The notes beneath the pieces were generated by a model. It was not told where the DNA came from and did no database searches. It was given only the letters and a program-made list of their open reading frames with translations. Of a stretch of DNA of 64,000 nucleotides, positions 49,342 through 58,203 are shown in pieces. A program made the translations under genes and the position numbers. Source of the stretch: Rossellomorea aquimaris (GTDB lineage Bacteria; Bacillota; Bacilli; Bacillales; Bacillaceae_B). The stretch lies in contig NZ_JAIVAT010000007.1 of NCBI RefSeq assembly GCF_020172085.1, positions 62,001-126,000 of the forward strand. The letters are read 5' to 3'. Positions within the stretch are counted from its first letter, which is position 1; each line of letters starts with the position of its first letter.

Positions 49342-50898
49342 ATGAGTTTATTAACAGTCAAAAATTTGACTCACGGTTTCGGTGACCGTGCGATCTTTAA
49401 TGACGTTTCTTTCCGCCTGTTAAAGGGTGAGCATATCGGCTTGATCGGTGCCAACGGAGAAGGAAAGTCTACATTTATGAATATCATTACAGGGAAGCTT
49501 GAGCCTGATGAAGGAAAAGTGGAATGGGCGAAGCGGATCCGTATCGGCTATCTGGACCAGCATGCACAGTTGAAGCAGGGCATGACGATCCGGGATGTAT
49601 TGAAGACAGCCTTCCAATACCTGTTTGATATGGAAACAGAAATGAATGAGCTTTTTGCCAAGATGGGAGAAGCCTCTCCTGAAGAGTTAGAAGAATTACT
49701 GGAGGAAACCGGTACCCTTCAGGATGCATTGACGAATAATGATTTCTATATCATTGATGCCAAGGTAGAAGAAATCGGTCGTGGCCTTGGGTTGGATGAT
49801 ATCGGATTAGATAAAGATGTCCACGACCTGAGTGGGGGGCAGCGTACGAAAGTATTGCTGGCAAAACTCTTACTAGAGAAGCCGGACTTCCTATTACTCG
49901 ATGAGCCTACCAACTATCTTGATGAGCAGCATATCAATTGGTTGACACGTTATCTGCAGGAATATGAAAATGCATTTATCCTGATCTCTCATGATATCCC
50001 GTTCTTAAATAGTGTCATCAACCTGATTTACCATATGGAAAACCAAGAGTTGAATCGCTATGCCGGGGATTACCATGAATTCAAACGTGTCCATGAAATG
50101 AAAAAACAGCAGCTGGAATCCGCATTCAAGAGGCAGCAGCAGGAGATCTCAGAGCTGAAGGATTTTGTTGCCCGTAATAAGGCACGTGTATCGACACGGA
50201 ACATGGCCATGTCCCGTCAGAAGAAGCTCGATAAAATGGATATGATCGAACTGGCTGCGGAAAAGCCGAAGCCGGAATTCAACTTTAAACAAGCGAGAAC
50301 CGCCGGCAGGGTCATCTTTGAAACGAAGGATCTTGTGATCGGCTATGATGAACCGTTATCGAAGCCTCTCAATTTGAAGATGGAGCGTGGTCAGAAGATT
50401 GCTCTTTCAGGAGCCAATGGAATCGGAAAGACCACTCTATTACGCAGCATCCTCGGTGAAATCAAACCGATCTCCGGTTCAGTAGAGCTTGGCGATTATC
50501 TCCATATCGGTTATTTCGAGCAGGAAATCAAATCAAAGAACAACAACACTTGCATCGAAGAGGTGTGGAATGAGTTTCCTTCCATGAATCAGGCAGAAGT
50601 ACGTGCAGCCCTTGCCAAATGCGGCCTGACGACGAAGCATATCGAAAGCAAGGTAGAAGTGCTGAGTGGTGGGGAAAAAGCCAAGGTGCGCCTATGCAAG
50701 TTAATGAACAAAGAATCGAACGTCCTTGTGTTCGATGAACCGACGAACCATTTGGACGTCGAGGCTAAGGAAGAGTTAAAACGTGCATTGAAGGAATACA
50801 AAGGCACCGTCCTCTTAATCAGCCACGAACCTGATTTCTATCAGGACGTAGCGACAGAAGTATGGAACTGTGAAGATTGGACAACGAAATTGTTCTAA
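49342..50898 (+). CDS. yfmM: ABC-F family ATPase (YfmM-like)
   Basis: A 518-residue soluble protein with two ABC ATPase domains: Walker A GANGEGKST and GANGIGKTT, signatures LSGGQRTK and LSGGEKAK, Walker B LLLDEPTNYLD and LVFDEPTNHLD. Between them is the ABC-F linker (about 230-310), a charged helical pair. There are no membrane segments. ABC-F proteins act on stalled ribosomes; some give antibiotic resistance. ATG 49342 is chosen over an upstream in-frame ATG because AAAGGTG precedes it, and the resulting length equals that of YfmM as I recall it. Confidence 0.85.
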   Translation: MSLLTVKNLTHGFGDRAIFNDVSFRLLKGEHIGLIGANGEGKSTFMNIITGKLEPDEGKVEWAKRIRIGYLDQHAQLKQGMTIRDVLKTAFQYLFDMETEMNELFAKMGEASPEELEELLEETGTLQDALTNNDFYIIDAKVEEIGRGLGLDDIGLDKDVHDLSGGQRTKVLLAKLLLEKPDFLLLDEPTNYLDEQHINWLTRYLQEYENAFILISHDIPFLNSVINLIYHMENQELNRYAGDYHEFKRVHEMKKQQLESAFKRQQQEISELKDFVARNKARVSTRNMAMSRQKKLDKMDMIELAAEKPKPEFNFKQARTAGRVIFETKDLVIGYDEPLSKPLNLKMERGQKIALSGANGIGKTTLLRSILGEIKPISGSVELGDYLHIGYFEQEIKSKNNNTCIEEVWNEFPSMNQAEVRAALAKCGLTTKHIESKVEVLSGGEKAKVRLCKLMNKESNVLVFDEPTNHLDVEAKEELKRALKEYKGTVLLISHEPDFYQDVATEVWNCEDWTTKLF

Positions 50899-50904
50899 TA
50901 AAGA

Positions 50905-50946
50905 AAGCCGAATCCTTTACGAGTAACGGGGATTCGGCTTTTTTAC
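50905..50946. terminator. Intrinsic terminator between convergent genes
   Basis: AAGCCGAATCC pairs with GGATTCGGCTT, followed by TTTTTT. Confidence 0.9.
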
Positions 50947-50958
50947 GTATATTGAAAG

Positions 50959-51663
50959 TTACTCTTCTAACACAGACTCCAACGAAGAATAGCCATTGTC
51001 CTCTAATCGAAGATCATCGAAACTATGCTTCATGTGAAGGTCGATCAATTCCAAGAGCGTCTGTTGATCCTTGTTTTCAATGGCCTTCACCATTTCTTCA
51101 TGTTCACGGAAGCGAACGTTTTCACCCGGCTCGACATGATAAAACACATCGAATAAAAATAAATACACATTGGATTGGGTAAGCATTTCATCCATGTAAC
51201 GGATCAGGAATTTATTCCCGCTCACTTCGGCAAGGAACAAATGGAATTGCTTATTAAGCTCGACGTATTTTAACAAATCCTTTTGTCTATACGTTTCCTG
51301 TTCATCTTCCAGAAACGAATAAAGCTTAGACATATCGGATTTCCTCACTTTGGGGAGGCCGTATTTTACAGTAAGAAATTCAATTTCTTTCCTTAGTTCA
51401 AAAAATGAAATAATCTCTTCCCTGGTAGGATGGACGACGAATGCCCCGCGGTTCGGAATGATCTGAACAAGTCCTTCTGCCTCAAGACGTTTCAACGCAT
51501 GCCGAATGGGGGTCCTGCTAACATTCATCTTCTGAGAGATGATTTGTTCAACGAGTTGGGTACCGGGTGCGATTTTTCTCGCCAATAAGGCATCCTTTAG
51601 CTGGCTGTATACTTTTAGTTCTGTGGTTTGTCTTATCTTCACGGTCATCATCCATTCAATCAA
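50959..51663 (-). CDS. GntR-family regulator with FCD domain
   Basis: About 234 residues. An N-terminal winged helix-turn-helix (QIISQKMNVSRTPIRHALKRLEAEGLVQIIPNRGAFV) is followed by an all-helical FCD ligand domain with metal-binding histidines (FHLFLAEVSGNKF, FREHEEMVKAI, HMKHSFDDLR). Such proteins repress carboxylate or amino-acid catabolism. The start is uncertain: TTG 51663 has AGGAAA 6 bases upstream, ATG 51651 has no clear site. The neighbour it controls is not evident. Confidence 0.85.
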   Translation of the reverse strand: MIEWMMTVKIRQTTELKVYSQLKDALLARKIAPGTQLVEQIISQKMNVSRTPIRHALKRLEAEGLVQIIPNRGAFVVHPTREEIISFFELRKEIEFLTVKYGLPKVRKSDMSKLYSFLEDEQETYRQKDLLKYVELNKQFHLFLAEVSGNKFLIRYMDEMLTQSNVYLFLFDVFYHVEPGENVRFREHEEMVKAIENKDQQTLLELIDLHMKHSFDDLRLEDNGYSSLESVLEE

Positions 51664-51691
51664 GTATTTCCTGCTTACTATCATATATGAA

Positions 51692-51757
51692 AAAGAGGCT
51701 GATCCAAAATCAGGTGCCTTCTATTCGAAGACACCTGACTTACGAACCAGCCTTTTA
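51692..51757 (-). terminator. Terminator of the YitT-type gene
   Basis: AAAGGCTG pairs with CAGCCTCTTT and encloses a second perfect stem, TCAGGTG/CACCTGA; the minus-strand 3' side is followed by T residues. Confidence 0.8.
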
Positions 51758-52600
51758 TGCGAATGATTTAAAGTTATTGCCCCAAATTTCGTTCATGCTG
51801 TGAACCGTAATGAATGCTCTCTCATCAGTGGATTGAATATATGATTTCAATTTGGAGAAGTCTCTGCGGCCGACAATGGTCGTGATGACTTCCTTCTGAT
51901 CATCTGAAAAGGCACCTTTCGCTGAATGTACGGTCGCTCCTCTTTCCAGATCTCCAACGATAAACTCCTTGATTTCATCGCTGTGTTCGCTGATGATGAC
52001 CACTTCTTTGCTTTCATTGAAAAATTGAAGGGTGCGATCGATCATCATCCCTTTCAACAACAGACCAAAGAATGCATATAATCCAACCTGTAGTCCAAAG
52101 AACCATGCAGACGCCAGGACAATAAGGACATCTGAAGCAAGGACGGCCCGTCCCAGTTCCAGTCCCGTAAATTTGTGAATGATTTTCGCAAGGACACCCG
52201 TGCCGCCGGCGGACGCTTCCTGATTAAAGATCATGGCAACTCCGATGGCTCCGATAAGGGTCCCAATCACAATTTGTATCAGGATATCATGTCCGATTGG
52301 ATTGTTGAGAGGGTGGAACACCTCTAATCCCCAAACCATTCCACTGATTGACAGGCTTGCGAACACGGACTTCAGTCCGAAACTTGGACCGATTAACAGA
52401 AGCCCGAGAATAAATAACATCATGTCGAGTGAAAACATGATGACCCCGACGGGCAGGTCCATGAATTGTGCAAGCACGATGCCTGCCCCGCTCGTTCCTC
52501 CCGTCCCGACCTTATTGGGCGACAGGAAAAAATGTATATTCAGTGCGATCAAAAAAGCACCCAGCATTATATTTAATAAGGATTGAATTTGTTTCATCAT
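51755..52600 (-). CDS. YitT-family membrane protein
   Basis: About 281 residues: five or six N-terminal membrane segments with SPNKVGTGGTSGAGIVLAQ and FNQEASAGGTGVLAKII repeats, then a soluble DUF2179 domain (about 200-275; VVIISEHSDEIKEFIVGDLERGATV). This is the two-domain YitT/YqfU family, of unknown function. ATG 52600 is chosen because AAAAGGAG stands 9 bases upstream. Divergent from marR. Confidence 0.9.
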   Translation of the reverse strand: MMKQIQSLLNIMLGAFLIALNIHFFLSPNKVGTGGTSGAGIVLAQFMDLPVGVIMFSLDMMLFILGLLLIGPSFGLKSVFASLSISGMVWGLEVFHPLNNPIGHDILIQIVIGTLIGAIGVAMIFNQEASAGGTGVLAKIIHKFTGLELGRAVLASDVLIVLASAWFFGLQVGLYAFFGLLLKGMMIDRTLQFFNESKEVVIISEHSDEIKEFIVGDLERGATVHSAKGAFSDDQKEVITTIVGRRDFSKLKSYIQSTDERAFITVHSMNEIWGNNFKSFA

Positions 52601-52770
52601 GGAGCACGCTCCTTTTGAGTAACGGTAGTTTGAAAAACAATCAACCCGATTATAAAGAGTGAAAAACGCCATGTAAATGATAAATTCTTATGTAAGCATT
52701 TACGTAAAAAAGTTTTTATAATGCATGTTTTCTGACATTTATTTTGCTGGAAATCGGTGTGAAAAATCTG

Positions 52771-52799
52771 TTGACTTTTTTACCTAAGGTGATTAATAT
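52771..52799 (+). promoter_or_regulatory. Sigma-A promoter of the marR-MFS operon
   Basis: TTGACT (52771-52776), 17 bases, TAATAT (52794-52799). The -10 hexamer is inside the operator palindrome. Confidence 0.7.
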
Positions 52800-52818
52800 T
52801 TAAACAAGTTAAATATTA
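52794..52818. promoter_or_regulatory. MarR-type operator, perfect palindrome
   Basis: TAATATTTAA-N5-TTAAATATTA has perfect 10-bp arms and covers the -10 element, so binding would block transcription of marR and the efflux gene. Confidence 0.75.
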
Positions 52819-52846
52819 AATGAATGAACAGAAATGGAGGATGAAC

Positions 52847-53302
52847 TTGGACCGGAAACAAATCCAACAATCTTATATAGATCGTTTGTTTACAGCATTT
52901 CACGTAACGAATCGCCATATTCAGCAGGAAATGGGGATTGCATTGAAAGACATGAATCTAACGGGTCCTCAATTTTTCATCCTTTATCTCTTGTCGACTT
53001 CAGAAGATATGAAATCGACGGAACTGGCTGAGAAGTTAGATGTAAAACCAAGTGCGATCACTGTCATGATCGATCGACTGCTGAAGAATGACCTGGTCGC
53101 CAGAGAGAGAGATGAGAAGGACCGCAGGATTGTAAAACTGCAGCTCACTTCACTCGGTCGAGAAATTTTCGAGAAGGCGAAAGGGAAGAGAAGAGAGATT
53201 TTCTCCCGTTACCTTGCTTATCTCGGCGAAGAGGATGTAGATCAGCTTGTGACCATTTACGAAAAGCTTGCAGCAGCCGTAGAGAACAATACAGAAGAAT
53301 AA
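52847..53302 (+). CDS. MarR-family repressor
   Basis: About 151 residues: dimerisation helices, a winged helix-turn-helix (STELAEKLDVKPSAITVMIDRLLKNDLV) and the DEKDRR wing of MarR proteins. It very likely represses its own operon by binding the palindrome at 52794-52818 and is released by a toxic ligand. TTG 52847 is preferred because GGAGG stands 6 bases upstream; the ATG at 52820 is only a few bases from the expected transcription start and has no RBS. The efflux gene follows 13 bases later. Confidence 0.88.
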   Translation: MDRKQIQQSYIDRLFTAFHVTNRHIQQEMGIALKDMNLTGPQFFILYLLSTSEDMKSTELAEKLDVKPSAITVMIDRLLKNDLVARERDEKDRRIVKLQLTSLGREIFEKAKGKRREIFSRYLAYLGEEDVDQLVTIYEKLAAAVENNTEE

Positions 53303-53315
53303 GGAGAGAACATAT

Positions 53316-54908
53316 ATGTCAGAACAACCAGGGATCAATAGACGTTTAGTCCTGGCCGGCTTGATTATCGGGATGTTTTTTAGTGCCCTTGAACAAACGG
53401 TGGTCGGGACAGCGATGCCGACAATCATCGCCGAACTGAACGGCTTTTCCATTTTTGCATGGGTGACCACGGCTTATTTAATCACTTCCACAACGGTTAC
53501 ACCGATCGTGGGAAAACTATCGGATTTATATGGCAGACGATTATTGTATTTGATCGGCGTCATCATCTTTATCATCGGATCAGGCTTATGCGCCACGGCC
53601 ACTTCCATGGAGCAGCTCGTTCTTTACCGCGGCCTTCAGGGAATTGGCGGAGGAATGATCATGCCATTATCCCAAACCATCATCGGGGATATCTTCACGG
53701 CTGAACAGCGCGCGAAGTGGCAGGGAGTATTCGGAGCATTATTCGGATTGAGCTCTGTCATCGGACCGTTCATCGGCGGTTTCATCGTCGATACGATCAG
53801 CTGGCACTGGATTTTCCTGATCAACGTACCATTTGGTATATTATCGGCCCTATTATTATTCATCGGTTTGAAATATGAAAATGTCGGACGCCCGACGGAT
53901 AAAGTAAGCATTGATTATCTTGGAATCATTACCCTGATTCCGGCGTTGGTCCTTTTATTAATTGGATTGAACTTCGGAGGGGACAAATTTGAGTGGACTT
54001 CAGCAACAAGCTTCATGCTCTTTGGCGGATCCATCGTATTACTTCTAGTCTTTGGAGTTATTGAAAATAAAGCGAAGGAACCGATCCTTGATTTAAGCCT
54101 GTTTAAAAATCGGGTATTTGCCACAACGAATGCACTAGGATTCCTTCTTGGATTAGGGATGTTCGGAGCGATCATGTTCGTGCCGATGTTCATGCAGGGA
54201 ATACTCGGGGTGACACCGACTCAGGCAGGATCTACCATGACGCCAATGATGATTTCGCTTATTGTGGCCAGTATCATCGGAGGTAGATTATTATTAAGAC
54301 TAAGATACCGTACCGTTTTGACGGCAGGTATGCTGATCACCGTAGTAGGATTCTTCTTGATGAGTACGATGGGGCCATCGTCTAAAGAATACACGGCCTA
54401 CATGTTCATGATCGTGATGGGATTCGGTATGGGTCTTGTCATGCCGACACTCATGATCGCGGTTCAGAATGAATTTCCTAAATCAAGACTCGGAGCCGTC
54501 ACATCATCGGCCACCTTCTTCCGTTCCATCGGAGGGACGATCGGGATCACCGTTCTAAACGCTGTGATGAATCAATCCCTACAGGAAAATATGAAGGACG
54601 TCGCCGCACAGGCGAAAAATCCTGCTGCCGGTCAGATTCTTACAGGATTAAGTGAAAAGACCGATGCCCTTTTCGGTTTACTTGTCACACCTGGCCTATT
54701 GGAAGTGCCAAAAGAAATCGGCAGCATCGTGATCACTGCAATTGAAACCGCGTGGTCCGATGCATTTACAACTGTCTTCCTGACCGGTCTAATCTTCATC
54801 GCCATCGGTGTAGGAGTGGCCTTATCGGTTGGAAACGGCAAGATTAAACGTGATAAAGAGTTACAGGAAGAGGCGGAAAAACCAGTGCTTAAACCTGCTA
54901 CTGAATAA
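53316..54908 (+). CDS. MFS multidrug efflux transporter (EmrB/QacA, 14-TM type)
   Basis: A 530-residue protein with about 14 hydrophobic segments. DHA2-family motifs are present: LEQTVVGTAMPTI in segment 1, GKLSDLYGRR in loop 2-3, and GIGGGMIMPLSQTI plus LSSVIGPFIGG (antiporter motif C) in segments 4-5. It should expel drugs with proton exchange. Cotranscribed with the preceding marR gene, which supports inducible efflux. AAGGAG precedes the ATG. Confidence 0.92.
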   Translation: MSEQPGINRRLVLAGLIIGMFFSALEQTVVGTAMPTIIAELNGFSIFAWVTTAYLITSTTVTPIVGKLSDLYGRRLLYLIGVIIFIIGSGLCATATSMEQLVLYRGLQGIGGGMIMPLSQTIIGDIFTAEQRAKWQGVFGALFGLSSVIGPFIGGFIVDTISWHWIFLINVPFGILSALLLFIGLKYENVGRPTDKVSIDYLGIITLIPALVLLLIGLNFGGDKFEWTSATSFMLFGGSIVLLLVFGVIENKAKEPILDLSLFKNRVFATTNALGFLLGLGMFGAIMFVPMFMQGILGVTPTQAGSTMTPMMISLIVASIIGGRLLLRLRYRTVLTAGMLITVVGFFLMSTMGPSSKEYTAYMFMIVMGFGMGLVMPTLMIAVQNEFPKSRLGAVTSSATFFRSIGGTIGITVLNAVMNQSLQENMKDVAAQAKNPAAGQILTGLSEKTDALFGLLVTPGLLEVPKEIGSIVITAIETAWSDAFTTVFLTGLIFIAIGVGVALSVGNGKIKRDKELQEEAEKPVLKPATE

Positions 54909-54915
54909 TACGGAA

Positions 54916-54953
54916 AAAAGCCTGCTTTGGATGAGTTCAAAGCAGGCTTTTTG
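54916..54953. terminator. Intrinsic terminator of the marR-MFS operon
   Basis: AAAAGCCTGCTTTG pairs perfectly with CAAAGCAGGCTTTT, followed by T residues. Confidence 0.92.
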
Positions 54954-55016
54954 TTATGTGTTTTTACGTGAGGGCGCTGTAGATTTGATAGGGGTTATAG
55001 TGGATCTCTGTTTTAT

Positions 55017-55261
55017 GAGCGGAAATTTTATTTTAACGGCGGAATTTGGGATATATCGGCGAAATCGTTATTTTAACGGCGAAACAAAAAATATAACGGC
55101 GAAATCTTCATTTTATCGGCGATACACAAAATATATCGGCGAAATTTTCATTTTAACGGCGAAACAAAAAATATAACGGCGAAATCTTCATTTTAACGGC
55201 GAAACACAAAATATATCAGCGAAATCTTCATTTTATCAGCGAACACAAAATATATCAGCGA
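55017..55261. repeat. Helically phased repeat array 2 (20-bp units)
   Basis: Thirteen units with a CGGCG-like core start every 20 bases from 55017 to 55237, the last at 55256. Two forms alternate, CGGCGAAATCTTCATTTTA and CGGCGAAACAAAAAATATA, giving a 40-bp composite. Decay at both ends (GAGCG at the left, CAGCG at the right). It lies between the marR-MFS terminator and the paa promoter; no gene is supported in 54954-55463. Confidence 0.88.
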
Positions 55262-55333
55262 ACTCCCCAAATGGCCCCCACCCCCCAAACATTTAACCCA
55301 ACCCATCTCCCTCCGCAGTAAATATTAAATTTT

Positions 55334-55373
55334 CTGAAAATATATTGACAATTTTCAGCAGACACGTTATCTT
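55334..55373 (+). promoter_or_regulatory. paa operon promoter with overlapping operator-like palindrome
   Basis: TTGACA (55345-55350), 17 bases, TATCTT (55368-55373) form a good sigma-A promoter. A perfect inverted repeat CTGAAAAT (55334-55341) / ATTTTCAG (55351-55358) encloses the -35, a typical repressor site. A PaaR-type repressor is the obvious candidate but is not encoded in this window. Confidence 0.7.
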
Positions 55374-55463
55374 TTGAGTAGTTAAATATAACACATATTT
55401 TTGTATACGAATAAATAACGTTATATAAATATATTTTTATATGAAGACAGGGAGGCCGATACA

Positions 55464-56789
55464 TTGATTTTGCATGAGATTGAAACGGCAGGTCGATCGC
55501 AAATGGAACGCCTTCAACTAGAGAGACTTCAACAGGTTGCCCGGAATGTGTATGAACGTGTTCCTTTTTACAGGGAGCAGTTTGACAGGAGAGGTTTGAA
55601 GCCTGAGGATATAAAGTCTTTATCAGACTTAAAATTGTTACCGCTTACAATAAAGAAGGATCTTCGAGATCATTACCCGTTTGGACTGTTTGCAGTAAAG
55701 CGTGAGGAAATGGTGAGGGTGCATGCATCTTCAGGCACGAGCGGGAAGCCGACGGTTGTAGGCTATACGCAAAATGATGTCGATATGTGGGGCGGGATCG
55801 TCGCCAGGGCGATTGCCATGGCTGGCGGTAAACCTGGGGATGTCCTGCATAATGCATACGGATATGGACTTTTTACAGGTGGTCTCGGTCTTCATTATGG
55901 AAGTGAGAAGCTCGGGATGATCACGGTTCCAGTGTCGGGCGGGAATATGTCCAGACAGATAACGTTATTAGAAGATTTTCAGCCGACGGTTATCTGTGGA
56001 ACACCGTCCTATGTTCTTAATTTAGCAGAATCCATGGAGGCAGAGGGAAAAGATCCCGCCTCTCTATCCTTACAATACGGAATATTCGGAGCGGAACCAT
56101 GGTCTGATTCGATGAGAAAGACGCTGGAGAGAAAGCTGGATATTAAAGCATGCGACATCTATGGATTGAGTGAGGTCATTGGTCCGGGGGTAGCCATGGA
56201 ATGTCATGAGGCACAGGATGGCCTTCACGTTGCGGAAGACCATTTCCTTGTGGAAGTCATCAATCCCGATACGTTAGAGCCCCTGCCGGAGGGGGAAGTC
56301 GGAGAGCTCGTGTTTACGAGTTTAACGAAGGAAGCCTTTCCGATCATTCGATACAGAACCGGGGATATCGCTTCGATCCAGCAAGGAACATGCTCATGTG
56401 GACGTACAACAGTGAAGATGTCCAGGGTGAAAGGAAGAGTGGATGACATGCTCATCATCAGGGGAGTAAATGTGTTTCCATCTGAAATGGAGCATTTTCT
56501 TCTTCAGGTTAATGAACTGGCACCGCACTATCAGGTTCATCTCAAGAAAAGGGGTGCCCTTGATTTAGTGGAACTACAGGTAGAGGTCACGGATGAATGC
56601 TTTGAGGGAATGTCCCGGGATTTGAATCATGTAGAGATGAATCAATTGGAAGCGAAAGTGAAAAGCCTGATGAAAGATCGATGTTACGTTTCCATGGATG
56701 TGAAGATCAGAGGACCGAGAGAGATCCCCCGATCAGAAGGAAAAGCCATCCGGATAGTGGATCTTAGAGGAGAGGCCATGCTTCAATAA
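55464..56789 (+). CDS. paaK: Phenylacetate-CoA ligase PaaK
   Basis: A 441-residue AMP-forming ligase. The ATP-binding P-loop SSGTSGKPT is at 89-97, followed by YGLSEVIGPG (adenine-binding region) and the C-terminal hinge GRVDDMLIIRGVNVFPSE. Length and these motifs match PaaK closely. It converts phenylacetate, ATP and CoA to phenylacetyl-CoA, the first step of the pathway encoded downstream. It starts at TTG after GGGAGG and is the first gene after the paa promoter. Confidence 0.95.
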   Translation: MILHEIETAGRSQMERLQLERLQQVARNVYERVPFYREQFDRRGLKPEDIKSLSDLKLLPLTIKKDLRDHYPFGLFAVKREEMVRVHASSGTSGKPTVVGYTQNDVDMWGGIVARAIAMAGGKPGDVLHNAYGYGLFTGGLGLHYGSEKLGMITVPVSGGNMSRQITLLEDFQPTVICGTPSYVLNLAESMEAEGKDPASLSLQYGIFGAEPWSDSMRKTLERKLDIKACDIYGLSEVIGPGVAMECHEAQDGLHVAEDHFLVEVINPDTLEPLPEGEVGELVFTSLTKEAFPIIRYRTGDIASIQQGTCSCGRTTVKMSRVKGRVDDMLIIRGVNVFPSEMEHFLLQVNELAPHYQVHLKKRGALDLVELQVEVTDECFEGMSRDLNHVEMNQLEAKVKSLMKDRCYVSMDVKIRGPREIPRSEGKAIRIVDLRGEAMLQ

Positions 56790-56808
56790 ATTTTTTTGAG
56801 AAAAATAA

Positions 56809-56849
56809 CTATCACACAATTGGTTAACCCCGTATTAACAATGTGATAG
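56809..56849. promoter_or_regulatory. Long inverted repeat before paaA
   Basis: CTATCACA (56809-56816) pairs with TGTGATAG (56842-56849), and the inner arms TTGGTTAA/TTAACAA nearly continue the symmetry. There is no T-run, so an operator or an RNA hairpin that shapes paaA expression is more likely than a terminator. It lies 3 bases before the paaA RBS. Confidence 0.5.
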
Positions 56850-56861
56850 AGGAGGGCTACG

Positions 56862-57830
56862 ATGAGTGACGTACTATCAAATCAACGATTGACGGAAGAA
56901 GAGCGTATGGCTCATTTTATGAAAAAAATTGAAAACAACGAAAAGATCGAAGCCGATGATTGGATGCCGGATGAATACCGGAATGCGCTGATCAAGCTGA
57001 TATCCATGCATGGAATCAGTGAAATCATGGGGGCGCTTCCTGAGAAGGAATGGGTCCCGAAAGCACCGACTCTTAGAAGAAAGCTCGGGATCATGGCAAA
57101 GGTTCAGGATGAAATGGGCCATGGGCAGCTTCTGCTTCGTGTGGCGGAAGATTTAATGAAGCCATATGGAAAAACGAGAGAGCATATCATGAGGGATTTG
57201 TTTTCAGGGGATTTAAAGTTTCATAACGTGTTCCACATGGAAGCACCGACCTGGGGAGATGCGGGTCTGATCGGCTGGCTCGTAGATGGGGCAGCGATCA
57301 TCACTCAAACGAATATGCTCCATGCCTCTTATGGACCTTATGCCCGGGCGTTGAAGCGGATTTGTGCGGAAGAAGTGTTCCACGCACAGCATGGTGAAGC
57401 GATTATCATGGCTCTCACAGAAGGAACACCGGAACAGAAAGCACTGGTCCAGGACGCGGTGGACCGTTGGTGGGAGTCGCTGCTTATGTTCTTTGGACCG
57501 GGGGATGCGAAGACAACCGGTTCTTCCAAGCAGGATATCACCATTAAGTACAACATTCGAACGAAAACGAATGAGCAGCTGCGTCAGGACTTTTTCACGA
57601 AATATGTACCGAGAATCCTGTCGTTGGGTCTGACCCTGCCGGATGAAACGATGTACTTTGATGAAGAAAACGATGTATGGATCTATAAGCAGCCAGATTG
57701 GAGCCGATTTAAGGAAATCATCCGAAATAACGGGCCGAAATCGAAGGAACGCCTTCGCTTGAGGGAGTTATCCTACGACAACAATGCGTGGGTACGGGAA
57801 GCATTAAGCCCTAGTGACCAAGTAAGTTAG
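56862..57830 (+). CDS. paaA: 1,2-phenylacetyl-CoA epoxidase, catalytic subunit PaaA
   Basis: A 322-residue ferritin-like diiron protein. Ligand-bearing segments VQDEMGHGQ (E84, H87) and CAEEVFHAQHGE (E170/E171, H174, H177) are conserved. With PaaC and PaaB it epoxidises the ring of phenylacetyl-CoA using oxygen. GAGGAGG stands before the ATG. It is followed by paaB after 16 bases. Confidence 0.95.
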   Translation: MSDVLSNQRLTEEERMAHFMKKIENNEKIEADDWMPDEYRNALIKLISMHGISEIMGALPEKEWVPKAPTLRRKLGIMAKVQDEMGHGQLLLRVAEDLMKPYGKTREHIMRDLFSGDLKFHNVFHMEAPTWGDAGLIGWLVDGAAIITQTNMLHASYGPYARALKRICAEEVFHAQHGEAIIMALTEGTPEQKALVQDAVDRWWESLLMFFGPGDAKTTGSSKQDITIKYNIRTKTNEQLRQDFFTKYVPRILSLGLTLPDETMYFDEENDVWIYKQPDWSRFKEIIRNNGPKSKERLRLRELSYDNNAWVREALSPSDQVS

Positions 57831-57846
57831 AAGGGAATGAGACAGG

Positions 57847-58203
57847 ATGTCAGATAAGGGGCAGAACTTTTATCAGGAATTTGAAGTGTTCAGTAAAAGG
57901 TCCGACGGGGCACAGATGCAGCATCAATTCAGTTTGCTTGCCCCCAATCATGAGCTTGCCATGGTGATGGCTCAGGAGAATTTCATGAGAAGGGAGCCTG
58001 TTTCGGATATATGGGTCGTGAAGCGTTCGGATGTACGGATGATGACGCCCGAAGAAAGGGAGAGTGTCTCTCGCCTTGATAATAAAGACTACCGAAACGC
58101 TAAAGGCTACGGTTATTTGAAAAAGAAGTGGAGACAGTACGAACAGGAAATGCTTGATGAGAAGGAAATTATGTCATGGGGAGAGTTGGTGAAGAAGAAA
58201 TGA
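57847..58203 (+). CDS. paaB: 1,2-phenylacetyl-CoA epoxidase subunit PaaB
   Basis: A 118-residue protein of the PaaB family (YQEFEVFSKRSDGAQMQHQFSLLAPNHELAMVMAQENFMRR near the N-terminus). It bridges PaaAC dimers in the epoxidase complex. Its stop codon overlaps the paaC start (ATGA). Slightly longer than the roughly 95-residue proteobacterial protein because of a charged C-terminal tail. Confidence 0.93.
   Translation: MSDKGQNFYQEFEVFSKRSDGAQMQHQFSLLAPNHELAMVMAQENFMRREPVSDIWVVKRSDVRMMTPEERESVSRLDNKDYRNAKGYGYLKKKWRQYEQEMLDEKEIMSWGELVKKK

Noticed and set aside
54829-55176. 115-codon frame through the 20-bp array
   Set aside because: Repeat-driven translation (alternating RRN and FILTA blocks), overlaps the MFS gene end and a terminator.
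55017-55261. CRISPR array
   Set aside because: Contiguous units with alternating forms and no unique spacers; no cas genes.
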